A stretch of 64,000 nt of DNA from Achromobacter sp. B7. GTDB lineage: Bacteria > Pseudomonadota > Gammaproteobacteria > Burkholderiales > Burkholderiaceae_B. The first letter of the stretch is position 1; the number at the start of each line of letters is the position of its first letter. Shown here piece after piece: positions 15,114 through 23,068 of this stretch. The stretch lies in NCBI RefSeq assembly GCF_003600685.1, contig NZ_CP032084.1:4402001-4466000 (forward strand), in the 5' to 3' direction. A program made the translations under genes and the position numbers. The notes below the pieces were generated by a model that was not told where the DNA came from, ran no database searches, and was given only the letters and a program-made list of their open reading frames with translations.

Positions 15114-18100
15114 ATGACCCTTTCCAGTGCCGCTTTTGTTGTGGGTATCGGTGCTTCCGCCGGCGGCGTGGAGGCCCTGGAAGGTTTCTTTGCGGGCATT
15201 CCCAAAGAGCCCGACATGTCGTTCATCGTGGTGACGCATCTGGGCCCGGGCCGCGAAAGCCATCTGCCGGAGGTCATCGGCCGCCACACGTCGTTGCCGG
15301 TCAACACCGCGGAAAACGACATGGCGATCGAGATGAACCAGGTCTATGTACTGGGGGCGGACGCCGACATCTCGATCAGCCAGGGCCGCATCAAGCTTGC
15401 CGCCACGTCCGGCCAGCGCGCCGGGCGGCGCCCCATCGATCAGTTCTTCATGTCGCTGGCACGCGATTATGGCCAACGCGCGGTGGGCATTGTGCTGTCC
15501 GGCAGCGATTCCGACGGCACCCTGGGCTTGAAGACCATCAAGGAATATGGCGGCATCACCATGGCCCAGGCCCCGAATGGCAACGGGCCGGCCTATGCCG
15601 AAATGCCCGACAGCGCCATCGGCGCCGGCATCATCGACTTTGCGCTGCCCGCAGTCGAAATGGGCACGCGCCTGCACATGCTTGACGCCGCGCCGACCTC
15701 CCCGATCGGCCTGTTAAGCGCCGACGAAGACGAAGCCATGCTCCCCGAAATGGAAAGGATCAAGTCGGACATCTATGCGATTTTGCTGACCCGCACGGGC
15801 CATGATTTCAGCGGTTACAAAAGCAAGACCTTCATGCGTCGCGTGCATCGCCGCATGAAGGTAAACCAGTCGGACTCGCTGGAGGCCTACCTGGCGTACC
15901 TGCGGCAAACGCCCCAGGAAGCCGGCGCGCTGTTTCGTGACCTGTTGATCAGCGTGACCGACTTCTTCCGCGACCCCGAGGCGTTCGAGGCGCTGGCCAA
16001 GCTGGTGGTGCCGCAGCTGCTGGAAGGGCGCAGCGTTGGCGATACCGTCAGGGTGTGGGTGCCTGGCTGTGCCACCGGCGAAGAAGTCTATTCGCTTGCC
16101 ATCCTGCTGCGCGAGCACATGGACAAGATGGATACGCCTCCGCGCGTGCAGCTGTTCGCCACCGACATCGACGAGCGGGCGCTGAATATTGCGCGCACGG
16201 CCCGCTATCCGGGCACGCTGCTGGACAGCGTCAGCCCGGAACGCCGCGAGCGGTTCTTCATTGCCGATGGCGAAAGTTATCTGGTCAGCAAGCAGATCCG
16301 CGAACTGTGCATTTTTTCGCCGCACAGCGTTTTGCGCGACCCGCCCTTTTCGCGCATCGACCTGGTGTCGTGCCGCAATCTGTTGATCTATTTCGGCGGC
16401 ACCATTCAGAAGCAGGTGTTCCCGACGTTCCATTACGCGCTGCGCAGCGGCGGCTATCTGTTCCTGGGCATGTCGGAAAACACGACGCAGTTCTCCGATA
16501 TGTTCGGCCCCGTGGACAAAAAGCATCGGATTTTCCAGCGGCGCAGCGACATCGCCGTACGCCCGCGACCGCATTTCAACCTGCCATCGGCGGGGATGCC
16601 GTCGTCGCAGGACCTTCTGCATCGGCGCCTGCCGGCCAGTGCCACGGGGCTGCGCCAATCCATCGATTCGCAGGTGCTGAACCAGCATGCGCCGCCCCAC
16701 GTACTGGTCAACAAAGATGGCGACGTGGTGTATTACTCGGGCCGCACGGGCAAGTACCTGGAGGCGGCGGCGGGCGTGCCGACGCGCCAGATCCTGGCGC
16801 TGGCGCGCAAGGACCTGCGCCTGGACCTGCGCGCGCTGCTCAACGACGCCATGTCCACCGGCGTGACGGCCACGCGGCATAACGTGGCCATCGAAGGCGA
16901 CGACGGCCGCGTGCAGCTGCTGCGCCTGACGGTGGACCCGTTGCTGGAGAACCGCGAAGGCGAACCGCTGTACCTGGTGCTGTTCGCCGACGACGGCCCG
17001 CCCGTCAGCCGCGAAGAGGCCGACGCCTATCTGCACGCCGCGCACATCGGCGCGGCCGAACAGATTGAAAGCGAGCTGCGCGAAACGCGCGACCGCCTGC
17101 AATCGACCATCGAGGAATACGAAACCGCGCTGGAAGAATTGAAGTCATCCAACGAAGAGCTGGTCTCGGTCAACGAAGAGTTGCAATCGTCCAACGAAGA
17201 GCTGGAAGCGTCCAAGGAAGAACTGGTGTCGCTCAACGAAGAGCTGCACACCGTGAATGCCGAATTGCAAGGCAAGGTCGACGAGCTGGACCGCAGCAAC
17301 AGCGACCTGCACAACCTGTTTGCCAGCACCGCGTTCGCCACGCTGTTCCTGGACGGCAACCTGGTGATCCGCAGCTTCACGCCGCCCGTGTCAGACGTGT
17401 TCCGCATCTTGCCCAGCGACCGGGGTCGGCCCATTACCGACCTGGCCAGCCGCGTCCCGTTGCCCTCGTTCGCGCAAGACATCCAGCAGGTGTTTCGAAC
17501 CCAGGAAGTGATCGAGCGCCGCATTGAAGGCGATGGCGACGCCAAGCACTACCTGCTGCGGCTGGCGCCTTACCGCGATGCCAACAACCGCGTGGACGGC
17601 GTGGTCGTCACCTTCATCGACATCACGCAGATCACGCAGGCCGAAAAGCGGCATCGCATCCTGATTGCCGAGCTGCAACACCGCACCCGCAACCTGCTGG
17701 CGCTGGTGCAGAGCATTGCGTATCGCACCCTGGGGCGTGGCGAGCCCTATGACCGGCTGGACAGCCGGCTGTCGGCGCTGAGCCGGGTGCAGGGCCTGCT
17801 AAGCGATGCGTCGCACGAGGCCGTGGATTTTGGCGAGATCGTGCGCCGCGAGCTGGACGCCGTGGGGCACGGGCAGCACGTGTCGGTGCAAGGCGAGCCC
17901 ACGTTCGTCAGCGCGGAATGCAGCCAGTCACTGGCATTGGCGCTGCACGAACTGGGCACCAACGCGCTCAAGCATGGCGCCTTGAAATACTCCAGTGGGC
18001 AGTTGCAGGTGCAATGGCACACGCGGCCACAGGGCGACGGGCAGACGCTGGTTGTGGAATGGCACGAGTCCGGCCTGCCCACGCCGCCTGATACGCGCCG

Positions 18101-18248
18101 CAAGGGCTATGGGCGCGAGCTTATCGAACAGGCACTGACGTTCACCCTGCAAGCGCGCACGTCGCTGGATTTCAGGGAAGATGGCCTGCGCTGCCGTATT
18201 GAAGTTCCATTACGACCGTCGACCAACTTTAAGATCGCGGCCAAGTAA
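15114..18248 (+). CDS. CheB-CheR-PAS-HWE sensor histidine kinase
   Basis: A 1044-residue cytoplasmic multi-domain sensor. Residues 5-190 are a CheB esterase with all catalytic residues (GASAGGVEAL, THLGPGRESHL, SGSDSDGTLGLK). Residues 210-480 are a CheR methyltransferase (FFRDPEAFEAL, WVPGCATGEEVYS). A PAS-like domain follows near 510-630, then a coiled coil of SSNEEL/SLNEEL repeats (about 650-730), a second PAS domain (735-850), and an HWE/HisKA_2 kinase (AELQHRTRNLLALVQSIAY; N-box ALHELGTNALKHG). The next gene, 10 bases on, is its likely receiver partner. I saw no sigma-54 site here. The combination is known in Proteobacteria, but its signal is not. Confidence 0.93.
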   Translation: MTLSSAAFVVGIGASAGGVEALEGFFAGIPKEPDMSFIVVTHLGPGRESHLPEVIGRHTSLPVNTAENDMAIEMNQVYVLGADADISISQGRIKLAATSGQRAGRRPIDQFFMSLARDYGQRAVGIVLSGSDSDGTLGLKTIKEYGGITMAQAPNGNGPAYAEMPDSAIGAGIIDFALPAVEMGTRLHMLDAAPTSPIGLLSADEDEAMLPEMERIKSDIYAILLTRTGHDFSGYKSKTFMRRVHRRMKVNQSDSLEAYLAYLRQTPQEAGALFRDLLISVTDFFRDPEAFEALAKLVVPQLLEGRSVGDTVRVWVPGCATGEEVYSLAILLREHMDKMDTPPRVQLFATDIDERALNIARTARYPGTLLDSVSPERRERFFIADGESYLVSKQIRELCIFSPHSVLRDPPFSRIDLVSCRNLLIYFGGTIQKQVFPTFHYALRSGGYLFLGMSENTTQFSDMFGPVDKKHRIFQRRSDIAVRPRPHFNLPSAGMPSSQDLLHRRLPASATGLRQSIDSQVLNQHAPPHVLVNKDGDVVYYSGRTGKYLEAAAGVPTRQILALARKDLRLDLRALLNDAMSTGVTATRHNVAIEGDDGRVQLLRLTVDPLLENREGEPLYLVLFADDGPPVSREEADAYLHAAHIGAAEQIESELRETRDRLQSTIEEYETALEELKSSNEELVSVNEELQSSNEELEASKEELVSLNEELHTVNAELQGKVDELDRSNSDLHNLFASTAFATLFLDGNLVIRSFTPPVSDVFRILPSDRGRPITDLASRVPLPSFAQDIQQVFRTQEVIERRIEGDGDAKHYLLRLAPYRDANNRVDGVVVTFIDITQITQAEKRHRILIAELQHRTRNLLALVQSIAYRTLGRGEPYDRLDSRLSALSRVQGLLSDASHEAVDFGEIVRRELDAVGHGQHVSVQGEPTFVSAECSQSLALALHELGTNALKHGALKYSSGQLQVQWHTRPQGDGQTLVVEWHESGLPTPPDTRRKGYGRELIEQALTFTLQARTSLDFREDGLRCRIEVPLRPSTNFKIAAK

Positions 18249-18258
18249 AAGGATCACC

Positions 18259-18636
18259 ATGACTGAAACTCTCCCACTGTCGGCTTGCAAGTTGCTGATC
18301 GTTGAAGACGAATACGTCATTGCGGAAACGCTGGCGGAAGCGCTGCGCGAAGTGGGCGCCGAGATCGTCGGCATGATCGGATGGCTGGACGAGGCGACGC
18401 GCTTTGCCGACACACACGCCGGGCAATTCAATTGCGCGGTGGTTGACATCAATTTGCACGGCACGCTGTCTTATCCGCTGATCGATGCGTTGACGGCGCA
18501 GGGCGTGCATGTGGTGCTGCTGACGGGGTTTGGCGTCGAGGCCCTGGAAGCGTGCTATCGCGAATTTCCCCGTTGCGAAAAGCCCTTCAACCAGGCCAGA
18601 TTGATATCGATGCTGCTGTCCCGGTTCGGCCAGTAG
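18259..18636 (+). CDS. Single-domain response regulator
   Basis: A 125-residue receiver with LLIVEDEYVIAETL (acidic pocket), the phospho-acceptor aspartate in CAVVDINLHG, threonine in VVLLTGFG and lysine in RCEKPFN. It has no output domain. It follows the HWE kinase by 10 bases with an AGGA ribosome site, and receivers of this kind are usual partners of HWE kinases. It may pass phosphate on, or act as a sink. Confidence 0.9.
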   Translation: MTETLPLSACKLLIVEDEYVIAETLAEALREVGAEIVGMIGWLDEATRFADTHAGQFNCAVVDINLHGTLSYPLIDALTAQGVHVVLLTGFGVEALEACYREFPRCEKPFNQARLISMLLSRFGQ

Positions 18637-18655
18637 CCTGGCGCCGCCGCACGGC

Positions 18656-18669
18656 GGCACAACATTTGC
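18656..18669 (+). promoter_or_regulatory. Sigma-54 -24/-12 promoter of the MscS channel gene
   Basis: The site reads GGCACAACATTTGC followed by T, with correct spacing and full GGCAC and TTGC halves. It ends 33 bases before the ATG at 18703. Confidence 0.75.
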
Positions 18670-18702
18670 TGCCCACCGCGAGTCCAACCTTGCGGAGGCG
18701 GT

Positions 18703-19902
18703 ATGTTGAGTCAATGGATTTCCGGAACGCGCGCGCTCGCGGACCATCCCATCGCCCTGTGGCTGATCGCGGCGGCGGTCGCGGCCACCCTGTATTTGAT
18801 ATTGATCTTTGCGTTCCGCCTCGTGCGCACGCGGCTGGAGCGGCGCGCGGCGCAGCCCGGGCACGGCATGGCGGCGGGCGCGATCCGCGTCATGCAGCGC
18901 ACCAGCTGGATCCTGCTGGCCATCTTCGCCTTGCTGATCGGCATCGACGTGGCGGGCGCGCCGTTCCCCTGGAGCGAAGGCGGTGCACAACATTTGTGGT
19001 TTGTGCTGATCGCGCTGCAACTGGCGCTATGGCTGGACCGCGCGGTGGACGTGGGCTTGAGCCACGCCCTGCACAACCGGGGCACCGTGACCGCAACCTT
19101 GCTGAGTTTTCTGCTGCGGGCGCTGGTGTGGGTGATCGCGCTGCTGGCCATGCTGGACAACCTGGGCGTGAACATCACCGCGCTGGTCGCCAGCCTGGGG
19201 ATCGGTGGCGTGGCCGTGGCCTTGGCGGTGCAGACCATCTTGAGCGACCTGTTCGCGTCGATCTCCATCGGGTTGGACAAGCCCTTTGAAGCCGGCGACT
19301 TCATTGTGTTCGGGCAGGTGGCCGGCAGCATCGAGCACGTGGGGCTGAAAACCACGCGCATTCGCAGCCTGGGCGGCGAGCAGATCGTCTGCTCGAATAC
19401 CGAGCTGCTCAAACAGACCATCCAAAACTACAAACGGATGCAACAACGGCGCATCGTGTTTTCAGTGCGCATTACGTACAAAACCGACGTGGAAAAAGTG
19501 GCCGCCGTGCCGGGCATTATTCGTTCGCAGATCGAGGGCCAGAGCGACACGCGCTTTGACCGCGCGCATCTGGCCCGATTTGGCGAGGGCGCGCTGGAGT
19601 TCGAGGCGGTCTATTACGTGCTGACGGCGGATTACAACCACTACATGGACATCCAGCAGGCGATCAACCTGGGGATCATGCGGCAGTTGCAGGCGGCGGG
19701 CATCGCGCTGGCATTGCCGGAACAGATCTTGCATATGCCGCGGGATGCGGCGGATGCGGCGCCGGCGGCGGAAGACGCGGCAGGGAATACGGCCGGGAAT
19801 GCGGCGGGGAATGCGGCGGGATCCTCGCCCGGCAAGGGCGTTGGGTCGGCGGGGGGACGCAACCCGGGGGGGAGTGCGCCGCCCGCGCCGCTACCGGCCT
19901 AG
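18703..19902 (+). CDS. MscS-family mechanosensitive ion channel
   Basis: The 399-residue protein has four probable transmembrane helices in residues 15-185 and the MscS pore and beta domain: VNITALVASLGIGGVAVALAVQ, SDLFASISIGLDKPFEAGDFI, GSIEHVGLKTTRIRSLGGEQ. Channels of this family open on membrane tension and release solutes in hypo-osmotic shock. The last 50 residues are an alanine/glycine/proline tail (NTAGNAAGNAAG) that is probably disordered. GGAGG precedes the ATG at 18703. Its stop codon is the first TAG of the 8-base repeat array that follows. Confidence 0.92.
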   Translation: MLSQWISGTRALADHPIALWLIAAAVAATLYLILIFAFRLVRTRLERRAAQPGHGMAAGAIRVMQRTSWILLAIFALLIGIDVAGAPFPWSEGGAQHLWFVLIALQLALWLDRAVDVGLSHALHNRGTVTATLLSFLLRALVWVIALLAMLDNLGVNITALVASLGIGGVAVALAVQTILSDLFASISIGLDKPFEAGDFIVFGQVAGSIEHVGLKTTRIRSLGGEQIVCSNTELLKQTIQNYKRMQQRRIVFSVRITYKTDVEKVAAVPGIIRSQIEGQSDTRFDRAHLARFGEGALEFEAVYYVLTADYNHYMDIQQAINLGIMRQLQAAGIALALPEQILHMPRDAADAAPAAEDAAGNTAGNAAGNAAGSSPGKGVGSAGGRNPGGSAPPAPLPA

Positions 19903-20059
19903 CGGCGTAGCGGCGTAGCGGCTTAGCGGCGTAGCGGCTTAGCGGCGTAGCGGCTTAGCGGCGTAGCGGCTTAGCGGCGTAGCGGCTTAGCGGCGTAGCG
20001 GCTTAGCGGCGTAGCGGCTTAGCGGCGTAGCGGCTTAGCGGCGTAGCGGCTTAGCGGCC
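19900..20059. repeat. Twenty tandem 8-base units TAGCGGCK
   Basis: From the stop codon of the mscS-like gene, 20 consecutive 8-base units run without a gap. All are TAGCGGC plus one base; after the first two the last base alternates G and T, giving a 16-base higher-order unit, and the final unit ends in C. Because 8 is not a multiple of 3, the TAG codons fall in all three forward frames. Confidence 0.95.
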
Positions 20060-20069
20060 TGGCGGCCGG

Positions 20070-20089
20070 GCCGGGCGGAAACGCCCGGC
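20070..20089. terminator. Hairpin with GAAA loop after the repeat array
   Basis: An 8-base perfect stem (GCCGGGCG and CGCCCGGC) closes a GAAA tetraloop. It lies between the mscS-like gene and the convergent 84-residue gene. There is no T-tract. Confidence 0.5.
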
Positions 20090-20099
20090 ATCCCGGCCA

Positions 20100-20354
20100 T
20101 TACAGGCCGCGCGTGCTGCGCAGCCATTGCTGGTCGGCGATATTGGCGTCACCCAAGCGGTCGATACCGGGGGTCTGCTGCGGGTCCAGGCCCGGCATCG
20201 GATTGGGCAGGGCATCGGGCGGCCAGCGCCCGTCCTTGTCCCGTTCCTGGCCCGGCGCGCGGCGGTCCGGATTCTCGGCCGGGGATTGGTCGGGCTGGCC
20301 CTGGTTGGGCTGCGGCGAGGTCGGCTTTTGCTGCAGCGTCGACGGGATGTTCAT
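20100..20354 (-). CDS. Small disordered hydrophilic protein, 84 aa
   Basis: Rich in proline, glutamine, aspartate and arginine (LQQKPTSPQPNQGQPDQSP), with a slightly more hydrophobic end (GIDRLGDANIADQQWLRSTRGL) that could be a binding motif. AGGAG lies six bases before the ATG at 20354. The promoter candidate is the sigma-54 site at 20431-20444. I do not recognise a family. Confidence 0.6.
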   Translation of the reverse strand: MNIPSTLQQKPTSPQPNQGQPDQSPAENPDRRAPGQERDKDGRWPPDALPNPMPGLDPQQTPGIDRLGDANIADQQWLRSTRGL

Positions 20355-20430
20355 GGCAGGCTCCTGGCGTTGGTGGGGCAACGGCCCCCATTGATGGGAT
20401 GACGGAATGTCGGGATAACGCCATGCCGGA

Positions 20431-20444
20431 GCAACTGCCATGCC
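20431..20444 (-). promoter_or_regulatory. Sigma-54 -24/-12 element before the 84-aa gene
   Basis: The minus strand reads GGCATGGCAGTTGC, differing by one base from the catalase site. It ends 76 bases before the ATG at 20354. The divergent element for cinA starts only 14 bases away. Confidence 0.65.
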
Positions 20445-20457
20445 CGCAGCGCCGCCG

Positions 20458-20471
20458 GGAACGCGGTTTGC
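20458..20471 (+). promoter_or_regulatory. Sigma-54 -24/-12 element before the CinA-family gene
   Basis: The site reads GGAACGCGGTTTGC followed by T, with correct spacing and a full TTGC. It ends 62 bases before the ATG at 20534. Confidence 0.55.
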
Positions 20472-20533
20472 TTGGGGGGCACTCGCCTGGGGCAATGGCC
20501 ATGACAAGGCGGCCCCCTTACCGGAGCGCAACG

Positions 20534-21064
20534 ATGAACGCTATCGAACGAGTCGCGACATTCATGCAGGAAAACGACCTGACGCTGGTGACCGCCGAGT
20601 CCTGCACGGCGGGGCTGATTGCGGCCACCCTGGCCGACATTCCCGGCGCCGGCCAATTGCTGGACTGTGCCTTCGTCGTGTATTCCGTTGAGGCCAAGCA
20701 GCGTTGCCTGGGGGTGCCGCAGGCCACGCTGCGCTCGCACAATCTGACCAGCGAAGCCGTCGCGCGCGACATGGCGCTGGGCGCGGCGCGCAAAAGCCCC
20801 GCGAACGTGGCGGTGTCCAATACCGGCGTCACCGACGCCACCGACGACGAAATTCCCAGCGGCACGCAGTGCTACGCCTGGGTCTTCAAGATGGGCAATG
20901 CCGACGCCCACCCCGTGGTGTTCACCGCCACCAAGCGTTTCTCGGGCGACCGCAACAGCATACGCAAGGCCAGCGCCGAATATGCCCTGCAAGGGGTGGT
21001 AGAACACTATCGGGCGCTGCAAAAAGGCGGGGGCCGGGCCGGGGGCGGGGGCCAGAATGCCTAG
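20534..21064 (+). CDS. CinA C-terminal domain protein (NMN deamidase-like)
   Basis: A 176-residue stand-alone CinA domain with the family signature LVTAESCTAGLIAATLADIPGA, then VVYSVEAKQRCLGV and SNTGVTDATDDEIPSGTQ. The E. coli relative PncC hydrolyses nicotinamide mononucleotide to nicotinate mononucleotide in NAD recycling. Its presence with nadE in the same stress block fits a link to NAD turnover, although the typical GPGG motif is replaced by NTGVTDATDDE, which could change activity. The C-terminal glycine-rich stretch (GGGRAGGGGQ) is unusual. Confidence 0.85.
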   Translation: MNAIERVATFMQENDLTLVTAESCTAGLIAATLADIPGAGQLLDCAFVVYSVEAKQRCLGVPQATLRSHNLTSEAVARDMALGAARKSPANVAVSNTGVTDATDDEIPSGTQCYAWVFKMGNADAHPVVFTATKRFSGDRNSIRKASAEYALQGVVEHYRALQKGGGRAGGGGQNA

Positions 21065-21236
21065 TACTGCCGGCCCCCCCAGTGCAAGATGATTTCGTTC
21101 AAAGCCGGTTCATAATCTTCAAGCGCTGCAAGGTGGGCAGCGCTACGCTCAGGGTTTCGCGGCGCCGGGGCCGGCTTGTTCCCAAGCCTGCACCGACGCC
21201 CGCCCTCCCCGTGGCACCTACCCGGAGTACAAGCCC

Positions 21237-22073
21237 ATGAGCACCATCACCACCCCCGACGGCGTGCAGATTTTCTTCAAGGACTGGGGTCCCAAGACCG
21301 CCCAGCCCATCATGTTCCACCATGGCTGGCCCTTGTCCAGCGACGACTGGGACGCGCAGATGCTGTACTTCGTGAACAAGGGGTTTCGCGTCATTGCGCA
21401 CGACCGCCGTGGCCACGGACGCTCAAGCCAGGTCAGCGACGGCCATGATATGGACCACTACGCCGCCGACGCGTCCGCCGTGGTCGAACACCTGGACCTG
21501 CGCAATACGGTGCACATCGGCCATTCGACGGGCGGTGGCGAAGTGGCGCGCTATGTCGCCAAATTCGGCCAGCCGCAAGGCCGCGTCGCCAAGGCCGTGC
21601 TGGTCAGCGCCGTGCCTCCGCTGATGCTCAAGACCGAATCCAACCCAGGCGGCCTGCCGATGGAAGTGTTCGACGGCTTCCGCGAAGCGCTTGCCGCCAA
21701 CCGCGCCCAATTCTACGTAGACGTGGCCTCGGGCCCGTTCTACGGATTTAACCGTTCGGGCGCCAAGGTGTCGCAGGGCGTCATCAACAACTGGTGGCGC
21801 CAAGGCATGATCGGCGGCGCGCGTGCCCATTACGAAGGCATCAAGGCGTTTTCCGAGACCGACCAGACCGAAGACCTGAAGGCCATCACCGTGCCCACGC
21901 TCGTCATGCACGGCGACGACGACCAGATCGTGCCCATCGACGACGCCTCGCGCCTGTCGGTCAAGCTGCTGAAAAACGGCACGTTGAAGGTGTATCAAGG
22001 CTTGCCGCACGGCATGTTGACGACCCACGCCGACATCATCAATCCGGACCTGCTGGCCTTTATCAAGGGCTGA
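21237..22073 (+). CDS. Alpha/beta hydrolase of the non-haem chloroperoxidase type
   Basis: A 278-residue hydrolase with oxyanion segment [15 protein letters not shown], nucleophile serine in [15 protein letters not shown], aspartate in [12 protein letters not shown] and histidine in [12 protein letters not shown]. The GHSTGGGE element is typical of cofactor-free haloperoxidase/esterase proteins, which are serine esterases with a side perhydrolase activity. The natural substrate cannot be read from sequence. It is transcribed alone and is followed by a terminator. I found no sigma-54 site upstream. Confidence 0.9.
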   Translation: MSTITTPDGVQIFFKDWGPKTAQPIMFHHGWPLSSDDWDAQMLYFVNKGFRVIAHDRRGHGRSSQVSDGHDMDHYAADASAVVEHLDLRNTVHIGHSTGGGEVARYVAKFGQPQGRVAKAVLVSAVPPLMLKTESNPGGLPMEVFDGFREALAANRAQFYVDVASGPFYGFNRSGAKVSQGVINNWWRQGMIGGARAHYEGIKAFSETDQTEDLKAITVPTLVMHGDDDQIVPIDDASRLSVKLLKNGTLKVYQGLPHGMLTTHADIINPDLLAFIKG

Positions 22074-22452
22074 TTTACCGCGTGTACCCGGGAAGGGGCG
22101 GCGCAAATCGCCCCTTTTCAGAATATTCCGACACACGCATGTGGCAATGGCCTATATACTCGCCTATTGCCGACAGCAGATTGGGCGCCAAACGCGCAAA
22201 AACTGCACCGCTTCGACGCTCGAATCAGCCCGGTAATCATCTCTTTCCGGGGTCCGAAGCCTGCTTTAGGGTGGGCTAGCCGCAGTAAGCCGCAACGTCG
22301 GCGCGCTGCCCGGGCACGATCCACACCGTACGCTTCGTCGCGGCACCGCTTGAACATTCTCTTCCCAAAGCGCTGTCATCTCCTCCATTGCCTCGCCCGC
22401 GCACGCCGAAAGGCCTACGCCTAGCGGGGCCTTTCGTCCAAGAAGAACCGAC
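22074..22452. other. Intergenic region before the rnk-like gene
   Basis: This gap holds the terminator at 22093-22119 and a TATACT hexamer at 22155-22160 without a clear -35. A hairpin with 8-base arms (GAAAGGCC at 22408-22415, GGCCTTTC at 22428-22435) lies just before the ribosome site of the next gene and may affect its translation. I see no coding sequence. Confidence 0.5.
22093..22119 (+). terminator. Intrinsic terminator after the hydrolase gene
   Basis: Eight-base arms AAGGGGCG (22093-22100) and CGCCCCTT (22109-22116) are followed by TT. It lies 20 bases after the stop. Confidence 0.7.
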
Positions 22453-22875
22453 ATGAACGCCGTGCCGCAAGACAAACTCATTACCGCCCTGGACCACGCC
22501 CGACTGCTGGGCATGATCACCCGCCCCGCCACCGCCGCGACCCTGTCGCGCGATGCCGTCGATGCCGCGCAGGAATTGCTGGACTCCGCGCCCATCATCG
22601 CCATCGAGGAAGTCACGCCCGACATCATCACGATGCGTTCGCGCGTGCGCCTGCTGAACGACAAGGGCGATGAAATGGTTGTCACGCTGTGCTATCCGGC
22701 CGATGCCAACCTGGCGCAGGGCCAGGTGTCGGTGATGTCGCCGCTGGGCCTGAGCCTGATCGGCTCGCGCACCGGCCAGCTGGTCACGTGGACGGCGCCG
22801 AACCAGACCGAGCATTCGGCCAGCATCGAAGAAATTCTGTACCAGCCCGAAGCGGCTGGCGACACCACGGCCTGA
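22453..22875 (+). CDS. rnk: Rnk-like GreA/GreB C-terminal domain protein
   Basis: The 140-residue protein has a short helical N-terminus and a GreA/GreB C-terminal fold from about residue 55 (VTPDIITMRSRVRLLNDKGDEMVVTLCYPADA, then VSVMSPLGLSLIGSRTGQ). This matches regulator of nucleoside diphosphate kinase (Rnk), which binds RNA polymerase but lacks the long coiled-coil of GreA. The gene is monocistronic with a perfect terminator behind it. An RBS is weak (AAGAAGAACC). Confidence 0.85.
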   Translation: MNAVPQDKLITALDHARLLGMITRPATAATLSRDAVDAAQELLDSAPIIAIEEVTPDIITMRSRVRLLNDKGDEMVVTLCYPADANLAQGQVSVMSPLGLSLIGSRTGQLVTWTAPNQTEHSASIEEILYQPEAAGDTTA

Positions 22876-22912
22876 TGCAACGCGGGCGGTGTCATACCCC
22901 CCGCATTGGCAA

Positions 22913-22940
22913 GGCGCTGAAGTTTTCAGCGCCTTTTTTT
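22913..22940 (+). terminator. Intrinsic terminator after the rnk-like gene
   Basis: A perfect 9-base stem (GGCGCTGAA, loop GTT, TTCAGCGCC) is followed by at least seven T residues. Confidence 0.92.
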
Positions 22941-22951
22941 TCGCGGTGATT

Positions 22952-23041
22952 TTCAGGCCGAATGTTCAGGCCAATATTCAGGCCGAATATTCAGGCCGAA
23001 TCTTCGGGCCGAATCTTCAGGCCGAATCTTCGGGCCGGGTT
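22952..23041. repeat. Seven tandem 13-base units
   Basis: The unit is TTCAGGCCGAATC with small changes (A/G at the fourth position, A/G/C at the end; the second copy is 12 bases). The array lies between the rnk terminator and the convergent pcaG stop. The last copy merges into a CCGGG-T5-GCCCGG hairpin that may end the catabolic operon transcript. Confidence 0.85.
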
Positions 23042-23068
23042 TTTGCCCGGATCGCGTGATGGCGCAGG

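Noticed and set aside
19900..20059. CRISPR array
   Set aside because: Units are only 8 bases, with no spacers and no cas genes; it is a simple tandem array.
21065..21236. Sigma-54 promoter for the hydrolase gene
   Set aside because: Only weak GG-N10-GC matches without TTGC were found, so I did not include the gene in the regulon.
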